Assembly (NCBI RefSeq): GCF_014841215.1
Contig: NZ_JACYTR010000002.1
Coordinates: 148,156 to 212,155, forward strand
DNA length: 64,000 bases
From: Pseudomarimonas arenosa
GTDB taxonomy: Bacteria; Pseudomonadota; Gammaproteobacteria; Xanthomonadales; Xanthomonadaceae
Direction: 5' to 3'
Of the stretch, positions 55,748-63,773 are shown in pieces. Each line of letters begins with the position of its first letter. The first letter of the stretch is position 1. Made by a program: the position numbers and the translations under genes. The notes under the pieces are model-generated. The model saw nothing but the letters and a program-made list of their open reading frames with translations, made no database searches and had not been told where the DNA came from.

Positions 55748-56307
55748 GGCGCAGCCACCTCGATCGAGCCGAACACCGGGTACCGCTGATGCAGATCGTG
55801 CAAAGCGCCCAGCTCCAGATCGCGCGGTACCACGGTCGGCTGCTGACACGGCCAGGCCAGCGCCAGTTCGGGGTCGTCCCAGCGACAGCCGATGTCGGCA
55901 TGCGGACGCCAATACTCGCCCAGCCCATACATATGCAGGCCGCCTTCGGGAAAATAGAAGCCGTGCAGTACGCCGGGCGGAATGTACACCGCAGAGGGCG
56001 CGTCCGCCCTGAGCTCGATCAGGTTGCGCTGCGCATAGCTGGGGCTACGTGTTCGGGCATCGTACAACCCGAGCAGCATCCGTCCGCGCAGCATCACGAT
56101 ATAGTCGCTGCGATCGTCGTGGATGTGCATGCCGCGCAGCACACCGGGCTGCGAGAACACGGCGTTCCATTGCAGTAGGGGCTGGCCCAATCGCTGCTGT
56201 TCGAACACCTCGATCAAGCTGCCGCGCAGATCCCGGTTTATTGGCAGGTCCAGTTGCCGAACGCCGAGCGGAAGCCGTGGCCTGGGTGCGGATTCAGTCG
56301 CCTTCAT
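55738..56307 (-). CDS. RmlC-like dTDP-sugar 3,5-epimerase family protein, first of a pair
   Basis: This 189-residue cupin resembles dTDP-4-dehydrorhamnose 3,5-epimerase: RDLRGSLIEVFEQQRLGQ, NAVFSQPGVLRGMHIHDDRSDYIVMLRGRMLLGLYDARTRSPSY, then IPPGVLHGFYF. The catalytic His (RGMH) is kept. It lacks some usual RmlC residues (LHYQ is replaced by MHIH), so the substrate may differ. No rmlA, rmlB or rmlD gene is in the window. It is coupled to the degenerate paralogue and the GT2 gene. Cytoplasmic. Confidence 0.82.
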   Translation of the reverse strand: MKATESAPRPRLPLGVRQLDLPINRDLRGSLIEVFEQQRLGQPLLQWNAVFSQPGVLRGMHIHDDRSDYIVMLRGRMLLGLYDARTRSPSYAQRNLIELRADAPSAVYIPPGVLHGFYFPEGGLHMYGLGEYWRPHADIGCRWDDPELALAWPCQQPTVVPRDLELGALHDLHQRYPVFGSIEVAAPCC

Positions 56308-56391
56308 GAGTGATGCTGACGCAGGCTGCTCGGCGCTGCAGTGTGCCGCCCTGCCCTCAGCGTTACAAGCTTGGGGCTGCGTGATGGCTAG

Positions 56392-56655
56392 CTAGGCGCT
56401 ACGCCGTGCCGCCGCGGCGAACAATGCGGCCGAGCCCAGCCACAGTCCGACAAGAAAGGGCCCGCCTAGCAGCAGCGCGGCGGCCATGAAGTCGAACCTG
56501 TCCCAGTTCACCTCGTCGCTGTAGCGCATGGCTACGGCGGGCAACAGCAGTAAGCCCAGCACCAGGCGCCAGCCGAGCAGGCGCCCGCGCTGGGTGAAGC
56601 AGAATTGACTGATCGGGTGGTCGCTGATCGTGAGGCGGGTTGGCTCGCGGCTTGG
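56392..56655 (-). CDS. Possible small two-pass membrane protein (start uncertain)
   Basis: A frame of up to 87 residues, closed upstream by a stop at 56656-56658, encodes two membrane segments: LVLGLLLLPAVA and MAAALLLGGPFLVGLWLGSAALFAA, with RYSDEVNWDRFDF between them. This resembles small membrane proteins that carry a DEVNW-x-x-FDF motif. No ATG precedes the first segment; a GTG or an alternative start must be used, or the 5' end is broken. It lies between the RmlC-like pair and the EF-hand gene. Confidence 0.45.
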   Translation of the reverse strand, partial: PSREPTRLTISDHPISQFCFTQRGRLLGWRLVLGLLLLPAVAMRYSDEVNWDRFDFMAAALLLGGPFLVGLWLGSAALFAAAARRSA

Positions 56656-56937
56656 TCAGGCCGCAGCAGCACCAAGGCATCGAAGTAGCGTGAATTCAAG
56701 GCGACCGGATTAACCACATGCAACAGAAAATCGACAAATCGAAAGCGACCCGTACTCATGGGCAAAGCAGACAACCCGGGCGAGCAGCGCTCGCAATAGC
56801 CGGCATGGTGCTGAGCCGGCCGGAGGCAGTCACCTCGCCAAGCCCACTTCCCTACCGGGCTGTCACCAGCTACGTCTTGGAGCAGTTCGCATCGCAAGCG
56901 GGGCACCGAAGTGCCCCGCATCGAACGAGTTCAGCGG

Positions 56938-57270
56938 CTATTCCTCAGCCTCTTCTTCCTCGTCATCCATCGGGTCGAGCCGAGCGATCGCGAAGCTGCG
57001 ATACTCGGTCTGCGTCAGCAGCTGATTGCGATCGATATCGTAGCTGGCGAACTCTTGCTTCAGCTCAACATCCTTCTCGGCTTCCTGCTTGCTCAGATTG
57101 CCGTTCTTGTCGAGATCAAGCTGCTGAAACTCGCGTTTGATCTGCGCTTCTTCTGCCTGGCTTTGTGCCGGCGGCGACTTGCTTGGATCGTTCGGGTTGC
57201 CGGCAAATGCCAGACCCACCAGACCGGTCAACAATGCGGTAGCCAGGGTGCTGCGTTTCAAAGCATTCAT
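56938..57270 (-). CDS. Small exported EF-hand protein
   Basis: This 110-residue protein has a signal peptide (ATALLTGLVGLAFA). Two EF-hand loops are visible: DLDKNGNLSKQE at about 51-62 and DIDRNQLLTQTE at about 77-88. The first is canonical; the second lacks the central Gly. The C-terminus is strongly acidic (MDDEEEEAEE). It probably binds calcium in the periplasm or outside the cell. It stands alone; a repeat array lies about 340 bp upstream. Confidence 0.87.
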   Translation of the reverse strand: MNALKRSTLATALLTGLVGLAFAGNPNDPSKSPPAQSQAEEAQIKREFQQLDLDKNGNLSKQEAEKDVELKQEFASYDIDRNQLLTQTEYRSFAIARLDPMDDEEEEAEE

Positions 57271-57613
57271 GTCTCACTCCTTTATCGATTCAAAGAAGCC
57301 GGTCGGCTTCAGGGATGGCGTAGCAATCGACATGCCAGACGGCGAAAGCCTACTTATCATGCGGTTCCGCGCAGAATGCACGGCCAAGCATCGTGCAACA
57401 TGCGGTTTCACTTTGCGCGAGATCGTGCGGAGTGCAAACTGGCCTGCGGCCGAACTGAGGTCCACTTCGTCCGTGTGCCAGGGCTGAGGTCGCAGAAGAC
57501 CAAGCCGGATTCCTGGCGCTCGCCCTCCGCGCCGCCTGCGGCATTCGGGCGGGTTCCTGCGCGCCTCGCCGTCGGAATGATGATGAAACTATCTGAATCC
57601 GAGACGCCACTAG
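57271..57613. other. Intergenic region upstream of the EF-hand gene
   Basis: About 340 bp hold no supported gene. Short frames on both strands lack ribosome sites and family patterns. The EF-hand promoter should lie near 57271-57330. The right side runs into the MITE-like head at 57614. Confidence 0.45.
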
Positions 57614-58275
57614 CCCGCATATTTCATGAGGGGGCACGGATGATCACCGAGGACTTTGCGTCGAGTGCAAGGCACGACGAGCCCAAGTGGTGGGCCCACT
57701 TGGGGAAGGAGCAACGCCGCAATCGGCGCACAGGACCTCGGGGCGAATGCCCCGCGTAGCCGCGCAGCGGCCGACCGAGCGCAGCGAAGGCGCAGGCTGC
57801 GCAGCAGCCGTTGCCGCGCAGCGGCCGACCGAGCGCAGCGAAGGCGCAGGCTGCGCAGCGGCCGTTGCCGCGCAGCGGCCGACCGAGCGTAGCGCACGCG
57901 GGAAGGGCCATGGATGGCCCTGCTCTGGGAGCGAGGAAGGCGCAGGCTGCGCAGCGGCCGTTGCCGCGCAGCGGCCGACCGAGCGTAGCGAAGGCGCAGG
58001 CTGCGCAGCGGCCGTTGCCGCGCAGCGGCCGACCGAGCGCAGCGCACGCGGGAAGGGCCATGGATGGCTCTGCTCTGGGAGCGAGGAAGGCGCAGGCTGC
58101 GCAGCAGCCGTTGCCGCGCAGCGGCCGACCGAGCGTAGCGCACGCGGGAAGGGCCATGGATGGCCCTGCTCTGGGAGCGAGGAAGGCGCAGGCTGCGAGC
58201 AGCCGTTGCCGCGCAGCGGCCGACCGAGCGTAGGGAAGGCGCAGGCTGCGCAGCAGCCGTTGCCGCGCAGCGGCC
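57614..58275 (+). repeat. MITE-like head with 54-nt tandem array (7-8 units)
   Basis: The head starts CCCGCATATTTC, preceded by CTAG, with a hairpin block near 57683-57706. Seven clear 54-nt units and one degenerate one (CCGAACGAG) follow, three of them carrying the 42-nt GGGCCAT-GG-ATGGCC(C/T)C module. One unit has lost 1 nt near 58198 (GGCTGCGAGCAGCC). The array lies between the EF-hand gene and the M49 peptidase gene. Confidence 0.85.
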
Positions 58276-58438
58276 GAACGAGGGCCGTGCCAGCGCCGAA
58301 AGATCGCGAACACTTCGTCATTGCGAATCCAACGGGCGAAACTCACTCCCCGCTTGGATTTGCCGGATCTTTCGGCGCGACCTCACGAAACAGGCGGGCT
58401 AGAATGGGACAGACCACTTCATTCGTTCGGGAGTCCCT

Positions 58439-60130
58439 ATGATCCGTCGCTCGCTGTTGGCAGCGTCGATTGCCGCCGTCACCACTCTGTCCGGCTGTCA
58501 GCCAGCGCCGCCGCCCAGCGAGCCCACGCAGACGGCGGCCACCGAAGCACCGAGTACGAATTCGACCGCCGCCGACCGGGTCAATGACTATGCCGAAGTC
58601 ACTCTCACCGCCGACCTCAGCCATCTGAGCGAGGGCGACCAAGCGGCCCTGGTCAAACTGATCGAAGCATCCAAGCTGATGGACCAGTTGTTCTGGCGTC
58701 AGGTCTGGGGCGATCCCGAGGAGCTGCTCGGCAAGATCAGCGATCCTGCAACACGCCGTTTGGTCGAGATCAACTATGGCCCCTGGGACACCCTGAACGA
58801 TCACGCACCGTTCGTTGAAGGCATAGGCCCACGCCCTGCCGGGGCACGCTTTTATCCCAGCGACATGAGCAAGGAGGAATTTGAGGCAGCTGACCTGCCA
58901 GGCAAGACCTCGCAATACAGCCTGATCCGTCGCAACCAGGCCGGCGAGTTGATCAGCCTGCCCTACAGCGAAGCGTTCAAGGCTGAACTTGAGCAAGCCG
59001 CTGGGCTGCTTCGCGAAGCGGCCAGCACGGTCAGCGACGACGGCTTCAAGCAGTATCTACAGCTGCGCGCAGAAGCCTTGCTAAGCAATGAGTATCAGGC
59101 CAGCGACATGGCCTGGATGGACATGAAGTCCAGCCCGATCGACGTGGTGATCGGGCCGATCGAAACTTACCAGGACGCTTTGTTCGGATATCGCGCGGCG
59201 TTCGAGGCCTTTGTGCTGGTCAAGGACATCGCCTGGAGCGAGCGACTGGCGCGCTTTGCCCAGCATCTGCCCGCGCTGCAGCGAGATCTTCCGGTTGATC
59301 CGGCCTACAAGACGGAAACGCCCGGAACCGATGCCGACCTCAACGCGTACTTCGCCATTTACTACGCTGGCGATGCCAACGCTGGCGCCAAGACCATTGC
59401 CATCAATCTGCCCAACGACGAACAGGTTCAACTGGCCAAGGGCTCGCGACGCTTGCAGCTCGAGAACGTGATGCGGGCCAAGTTCGACAGCATTCTGCGG
59501 CCGATCGCGACTGAACTGATCGATCCCGCACAACAGGCACATATCACTTTCGACGCCTTCTTCGAGAACGTCATGTTTCACGAAGTGGCGCACGGCCTGG
59601 GCATCAAGAACACCATCAATGGCAAGGGCACGGTGCGCGAGGCGCTGACCGACCTCGCCGGCAGCTTTGAGGAGGGCAAGGCCGACATCCTCGGCCTCTA
59701 CATGATCGGCAAACTCGGCGAAATGGGCGAGCTGGACGCCGCCCGGCTGGAGGACAACTATGTCACCTTCCTGGCCGGCATCTTCCGCTCGGTGCGCTTT
59801 GGTGCCGGCAGTGCGCACGGCCAGGCCAATATGGTGGCCTTCAACTATCTGGCCGAGCGCGGCGCCTTCAGCCGCGATGAAGCCAGCGGCCGCTATCGGG
59901 TCGATTTTCAGAAGATGGGCGAAGCAGTCGACAGCCTGTCGAGTGAAATCCTCACTCTGCAAGGCGACGGAAATTACGAGGGAGCCAAAGCTCTTAACGC
60001 CGAACTTGGGGTAATCCGCCCGACCCTGGCCGGTGATCTGGCGCGGCTCGAAGCGGCCGATATTCCCGTCGATATCGTGTTCCGTCAGGGCCTGGATGTG
60101 TTGAACCTGGGAGCACAGCGTTCGCCCTAG
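58439..60130 (+). CDS. M49-like metallopeptidase lipoprotein (dipeptidyl-peptidase III relative)
   Basis: This 563-residue protein has a lipoprotein signal (SLLAASIAAVTTLSGC) with the lipid Cys at about residue 20, followed by a Pro/Thr-rich tether. The peptidase domain carries the zinc motif HEVAH (in MFHEVAHGLGIKN) and a third ligand region EEGKADILGLY, as in M49-type enzymes. The bacterial branch is shorter than eukaryotic DPP III (about 700). It would remove dipeptides from peptides at the outer membrane or periplasm. A hairpin follows the stop directly. Confidence 0.88.
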   Translation: MIRRSLLAASIAAVTTLSGCQPAPPPSEPTQTAATEAPSTNSTAADRVNDYAEVTLTADLSHLSEGDQAALVKLIEASKLMDQLFWRQVWGDPEELLGKISDPATRRLVEINYGPWDTLNDHAPFVEGIGPRPAGARFYPSDMSKEEFEAADLPGKTSQYSLIRRNQAGELISLPYSEAFKAELEQAAGLLREAASTVSDDGFKQYLQLRAEALLSNEYQASDMAWMDMKSSPIDVVIGPIETYQDALFGYRAAFEAFVLVKDIAWSERLARFAQHLPALQRDLPVDPAYKTETPGTDADLNAYFAIYYAGDANAGAKTIAINLPNDEQVQLAKGSRRLQLENVMRAKFDSILRPIATELIDPAQQAHITFDAFFENVMFHEVAHGLGIKNTINGKGTVREALTDLAGSFEEGKADILGLYMIGKLGEMGELDAARLEDNYVTFLAGIFRSVRFGAGSAHGQANMVAFNYLAERGAFSRDEASGRYRVDFQKMGEAVDSLSSEILTLQGDGNYEGAKALNAELGVIRPTLAGDLARLEAADIPVDIVFRQGLDVLNLGAQRSP

Positions 60131-60160
60131 CAGGCTGCTGAGACTCATTTCAGCAACCTG
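60131..60160. terminator. Hairpin after the M49 peptidase gene
   Basis: CAGGCTGCTGA pairs with TCAGCAACCTG with one mismatch. It begins directly after the stop codon. It is a near copy of the hairpin at 40951-40982, again without a T tail. The following 345 bp up to the HD-GYP gene hold no supported gene. Confidence 0.6.
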
Positions 60161-60506
60161 AATATGCGCGCCAAGGAAGGTGCGCCCGATATGCGGCGCC
60201 ACTGCGACGCAGCACAGCAGAGGCCTGCACGCATTGAAGCTTGAACCGGGTGTTCAAGCGTCGCGTCGATCAGTGTCCCGCTGCAGGTAGCAATGCCATC
60301 GGCTGATGGCGTAGTCTGCAGGGAAGCAGAAGGTCGTTCGGCCCTCGGCCCACCCGGCTGATTGATCGTCTTCCCGGTCAAATTCGACCCAACGGCCAGC
60401 CAACGCGGCAATTTCGCCGACAATCGGTAGTCGATGTGTGAATAGATCACACCTCTTCCGAGCGCGATCCGTCTATGCTCTGCGTAGTTTGTGCGGGGAT
60501 AGTGCG

Positions 60507-61814
60507 ATGGCGGCGTCCGAATTTCCCTTGATCCACATCGACCAGGTTCAGCCGGGCCTGTACCTGGTGCTCGATGTCGGCTGGACCAACCACCCCTTCC
60601 TGCGCAATCGCTTCCTGCTGCGCTCGCCGGAACAATTGCAGCAGTTGCGCTCGCACGGTATCACTCAGGTCCGCTACTGCCCCAAGCGCAGCACGGTGGC
60701 GCCAAAGCCGGCGCCGACCAGCGCCAGCCCCGCTGCTGCTGTCGATCAGCCATCCGTCGCCCCGCTCGAACGCTATCGGCACGTCGAAGCGCTGACTGAA
60801 AAGCAATGGGAACACGATGCGCTGCGCCGAATCGAAGACGAATATGCCGAGTTTGCCCTCGCCCATCGCGGCCTGCTGAGTCTGCTGCCGCGGCAGCCGC
60901 GGGAGGCTAGGCAGGCCGCCGATCGACTGGCCACCAGCGTGTTCAATTGCATTGCCGATTGCGATATTCCCGCCGTTCGCCTGCTGTCGGAGCAGGCCGG
61001 GCGCCAACCGTCGGGACACGAGCTTGGCGTTTCGGCCCTGGCCATACTGCTCGGGCGCGAGTGCGGCATGCCGGAGCACAAGCAAAAACACCTCGCCCTC
61101 AGCGCCCTGCTGCACGACATGGGCAAGCTGCAGCTACTGCCTCAGGTTCGCGAAGACCACCCGTCACTGACTGAACCTGAGCGACGCCGCTATCGCGAGC
61201 ATGTCGCCCTTAGCCTGGAGTTGGCACGCTCGATGGAACTGCCCGATGAGGTGGTGAAAGCCATCGCCGAGCATCATGAGTATGCCGATGGCAGCGGCTT
61301 TCCCAACGGCCGGCATCTCGAGCAGATTTCCGCTGCAGGTCGCGCCCTGGCCATTGCCAATCGCTATATGAATCTGGTCTGCCCACTTCGCCCCGAGCTC
61401 GGCATGACCCCACATCAGGCGCTGCAACAGATGTACGGCCCGGAGCGCGCACGCTTTGATCCACATCTACTGGCGCGTTTCGTGCGCATACTCGGGGTCT
61501 ATCCGCCCGGCACCTTGGTGGAACTGGCCGATTTGCGCAAGGCCATCGTCGTTGCCTCACGTCCGGGTGCCTCGCTGGCACCTCGCGTGCAAGTGATCGA
61601 TGATCCGCGCGAAACCGACCTTGGCGAAACGATCGACACCGAGATGCAGGGCGAACTGCGCGTGCGGCGCAGCCTGCCGGTCGACGAGCTTAGCCCGATC
61701 TGGGCACAACGGGCACGCGAGCTGGCGCGCTCGCCGCTGTTTGTCGAACCGCAGACCATGCCGGTCTGGCGCAGCTGGCACAGTGCCGAATGCGAGCCCG
61801 TGCTGAACTTCTGA
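60507..61814 (+). CDS. HD-GYP-type cyclic-di-GMP phosphodiesterase with DUF3391
   Basis: This is 435 residues from the ATG at 60507, with a GGGGA motif upstream and the domain starting soon after. The N-terminal DUF3391 (about 5-60) reads IHIDQVQPGLYLVLDVGWTNHPFLRNRFLLRS. The HD-GYP domain is at about 140-345: SALLHDMGK holds the HD pair, and HHEYADGSGFPNG replaces the usual GYP with GFP. Metal-binding His and Asp residues are mostly kept. It is expected to hydrolyse cyclic di-GMP and so affect biofilm or motility, unless the altered loop reduces activity. The C-terminal 80 residues are an unrecognised extension. Confidence 0.9.
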   Translation: MAASEFPLIHIDQVQPGLYLVLDVGWTNHPFLRNRFLLRSPEQLQQLRSHGITQVRYCPKRSTVAPKPAPTSASPAAAVDQPSVAPLERYRHVEALTEKQWEHDALRRIEDEYAEFALAHRGLLSLLPRQPREARQAADRLATSVFNCIADCDIPAVRLLSEQAGRQPSGHELGVSALAILLGRECGMPEHKQKHLALSALLHDMGKLQLLPQVREDHPSLTEPERRRYREHVALSLELARSMELPDEVVKAIAEHHEYADGSGFPNGRHLEQISAAGRALAIANRYMNLVCPLRPELGMTPHQALQQMYGPERARFDPHLLARFVRILGVYPPGTLVELADLRKAIVVASRPGASLAPRVQVIDDPRETDLGETIDTEMQGELRVRRSLPVDELSPIWAQRARELARSPLFVEPQTMPVWRSWHSAECEPVLNF

Positions 61815-61995
61815 CCGAGTCGCACACTTGCTGACTGCCGCGCAAACGAGCGGCCACACAGCCCAGCGCGACAGCGTCCTGCACAACCTATAATTTCATC
61901 CGGGCGGCACTCCCGAGATGCCGCCGTTCCGTCGACTGGAGTTGCGACGGGCCAGCCGTATCTGCCAGCTCCCGGCATACAAGGACCCTGTGCCA

Positions 61996-63261
61996 ATGGC
62001 TTCCACGCCCAGAGTGGTGATCGTCGGCGGTGGCTTCGCCGGCCTGTGGGCAACGCGGGCCCTGGCCCGCGCGGCCGTGCAGATCACCCTGATCGATCGC
62101 TGCAACCACCACCTGTTTCAGCCGCTGCTCTATCAGGTGGCGACCGCCGGCCTGTCGGCCCCGGATATCGCCGCACCGTTGCGCCACATTCTGCGCCGAC
62201 AGCGCAATGTCACCGTGCTGCTGGATGAGGTGACCGCGGTCGACACCGACGCGCAACAGATTGCCCTGCACCGCCACGCACCGATCGACTACGACTATCT
62301 GCTGATTGCCTCCGGCGCTACCCACGCCTATTTCGGTCAATCCCAGTGGGCCGAGCATGCGCCAGGTCTCAAGACGCTGGACGACGCCTTTGCCATTCGA
62401 CGTCGAATTCTCACCGCCTTCGAGCGGGCTGAAGCGGAATCCGACCCCCAGCGCCGGGCCGCCTGGCTGAGCTTTGTCATCGTCGGCGCCGGACCCACCG
62501 GCGTGGAACTCGCCGGCACCTTGGCCGAAATCGCTCGCCACACCCTGAGCAAGGAGTTCCGCCGGATCGATCCGAGTCAGGCACGGATTGTGCTGGCCGA
62601 GGCCGGACCGCGAGTGTTGTCCACCTTTCCCGAACAGCTTTCCGACAAGGCAAGGGAGCAACTCCAAGCACTCGGGGTTGAGGTGTGCACCGGCCAGGCC
62701 ATCACCGCCATCGACGCCGAGGGAGTGAGCTTTGCTGATCAACGCCTACCCGCCCGCACCGTGCTCTGGGCAGCTGGGGTTGCCGCCTCGCCCCTGGCCC
62801 GCACACTTAACGTGCCGCTCGACCGTGCTGGCCGGGTGCAGGTGCAAGCCGACCTCAGCGTGGCCGGCCACCCCAATGTGTTTGTGGCCGGCGATCTGGC
62901 CACGCTGCAGCAAGACGGCAAGCCGGTACCCGGCGTGGCCCCAGCAGCCAAGCAGATGGGTGCACACGTCGCCCGCGTCATTCGCAGCCGTCTAGCCGCG
63001 CAACCGGCCCCGGCCTTTCGCTATTCCGACGTCGGCAATCTGGCCACCATTGGCCGCATGGCGGCCGTGGTGGACCTGCGCGGCCTGCGCTTTTCCGGCC
63101 TGCTGGCCTGGTGGTTCTGGTTGGCCGCCCACGTCTTCTTTCTGATCGGATTCCGCAACCGTCTGGTGGTGCTGATCAATTGGGCGGTGTCGTACTGGAC
63201 CTATCAGCGCAATGCTCGAATCATCGTCGGCACTCGCAGTGAGACTGAGAAACCACCCTGA
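61996..63261 (+). CDS. ndh: Type II NADH dehydrogenase
   Basis: This is 421 residues from the ATG at 61996, with AAGGA upstream. The FAD motif VVIVGGGFAGLWATRALA is at the start, then RCNHHLFQPLLYQVATAGLSAPDIAAPLR, the NADH motif FVIVGAGPTGVELAGTLAE, and NVFVAGDLA before the C-terminus. The C-terminal hydrophobic region (LLAWWFWLAAHVFFLIGFRNRLVVLINW) anchors it to the inner membrane. It oxidises NADH and reduces quinone without proton pumping. The CNBD gene follows after about 60 nt. Confidence 0.94.
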   Translation: MASTPRVVIVGGGFAGLWATRALARAAVQITLIDRCNHHLFQPLLYQVATAGLSAPDIAAPLRHILRRQRNVTVLLDEVTAVDTDAQQIALHRHAPIDYDYLLIASGATHAYFGQSQWAEHAPGLKTLDDAFAIRRRILTAFERAEAESDPQRRAAWLSFVIVGAGPTGVELAGTLAEIARHTLSKEFRRIDPSQARIVLAEAGPRVLSTFPEQLSDKAREQLQALGVEVCTGQAITAIDAEGVSFADQRLPARTVLWAAGVAASPLARTLNVPLDRAGRVQVQADLSVAGHPNVFVAGDLATLQQDGKPVPGVAPAAKQMGAHVARVIRSRLAAQPAPAFRYSDVGNLATIGRMAAVVDLRGLRFSGLLAWWFWLAAHVFFLIGFRNRLVVLINWAVSYWTYQRNARIIVGTRSETEKPP

Positions 63262-63320
63262 CTGCCCCTGGCACAGTACAAGCGCTACGATACTGCTCTG
63301 CAACCGCCAGGATGAGGCCG

Positions 63321-63773
63321 ATGCTGGTAGACGCCGCCGACATCGATGGCTTGAGCATTTTTCAGGGCCTCGCCTACCCTGATCTCGAACTTCTTTGCCG
63401 CTATCTGCACCCGCTTACGGTGCACCAGGGGAACGTTCTGTTCAGTGAAGGCGACCCGGGCGACGAAATGCTCATTCTGCTCAGTGGCACCATCGCCATC
63501 AGCAAGCAAGGCGACCGCGGCCAACACCTGCTGTCCTACGCCGAGCGCGGCAAGATCGTTGGTGATATGGCCCTGCTCGATCGCGAACCCAGATCTGCCA
63601 CTTGTGTGGCAGAAACCGACTGTCAGCTGCTAAGTCTCAGTCAGTCAGCGCTCGACAAGATGGCCAGCCAGCACCCGCCCTTGGCCTTTCGCTTCATGCG
63701 TGCCCTGGCTCGCCTGCTGTCGCGGCGCCTGCGACGTACGTCGGGCGTCCTGACCGAGCAAGTGGTCGGCTAG
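63321..63773 (+). CDS. Cyclic nucleotide-binding domain protein without DNA-binding domain
   Basis: This is 150 residues from the ATG at 63321 (AGGA 8 nt upstream); an ATG three codons earlier is possible. Residues about 8-125 form a CRP-type cNMP-binding beta roll: VHQGNVLFSEGDPGDEMLILLSGTIAISKQ, then GKIVGDMALLDREPRSATCVAETDCQLLSL, the phosphate cassette. A C-terminal helix follows (FRFMRALARLLSRRLRRTSG). There is no HTH, so it is not a complete CRP. It may sense a nucleotide for a partner. The stop codon TAG is also the target of the MITE-like repeat that follows. Confidence 0.87.
   Translation: MLVDAADIDGLSIFQGLAYPDLELLCRYLHPLTVHQGNVLFSEGDPGDEMLILLSGTIAISKQGDRGQHLLSYAERGKIVGDMALLDREPRSATCVAETDCQLLSLSQSALDKMASQHPPLAFRFMRALARLLSRRLRRTSGVLTEQVVG

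Noticed and set aside
56532..56921. 129-residue minus-strand frame upstream of the RmlC-like pair
   Set aside because: Only a short stretch (FVDFLLHVVNPVALNSRYFD) looks protein-like, with no ribosome site, and it overlaps a better frame with two membrane segments. A broken gene cannot be excluded.
52140..58275. CRISPR array
   Set aside because: The repeats are directly tandem with no unique spacers, no cas genes are near, and the unit carries its own hairpins.
52040..58346. Long open frames (100-287 residues) across the 54-nt arrays on both strands
   Set aside because: Five of six frames are open because the unit length is a multiple of three and very GC-rich. The translations are low-complexity, have no ribosome site, and differ only by frame.
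58439..60130. HEVAH in the M49-like protein as an abnormal zinc motif
   Set aside because: The five-residue form occurs in bacterial relatives as I recall them, so it is probably normal for this branch.
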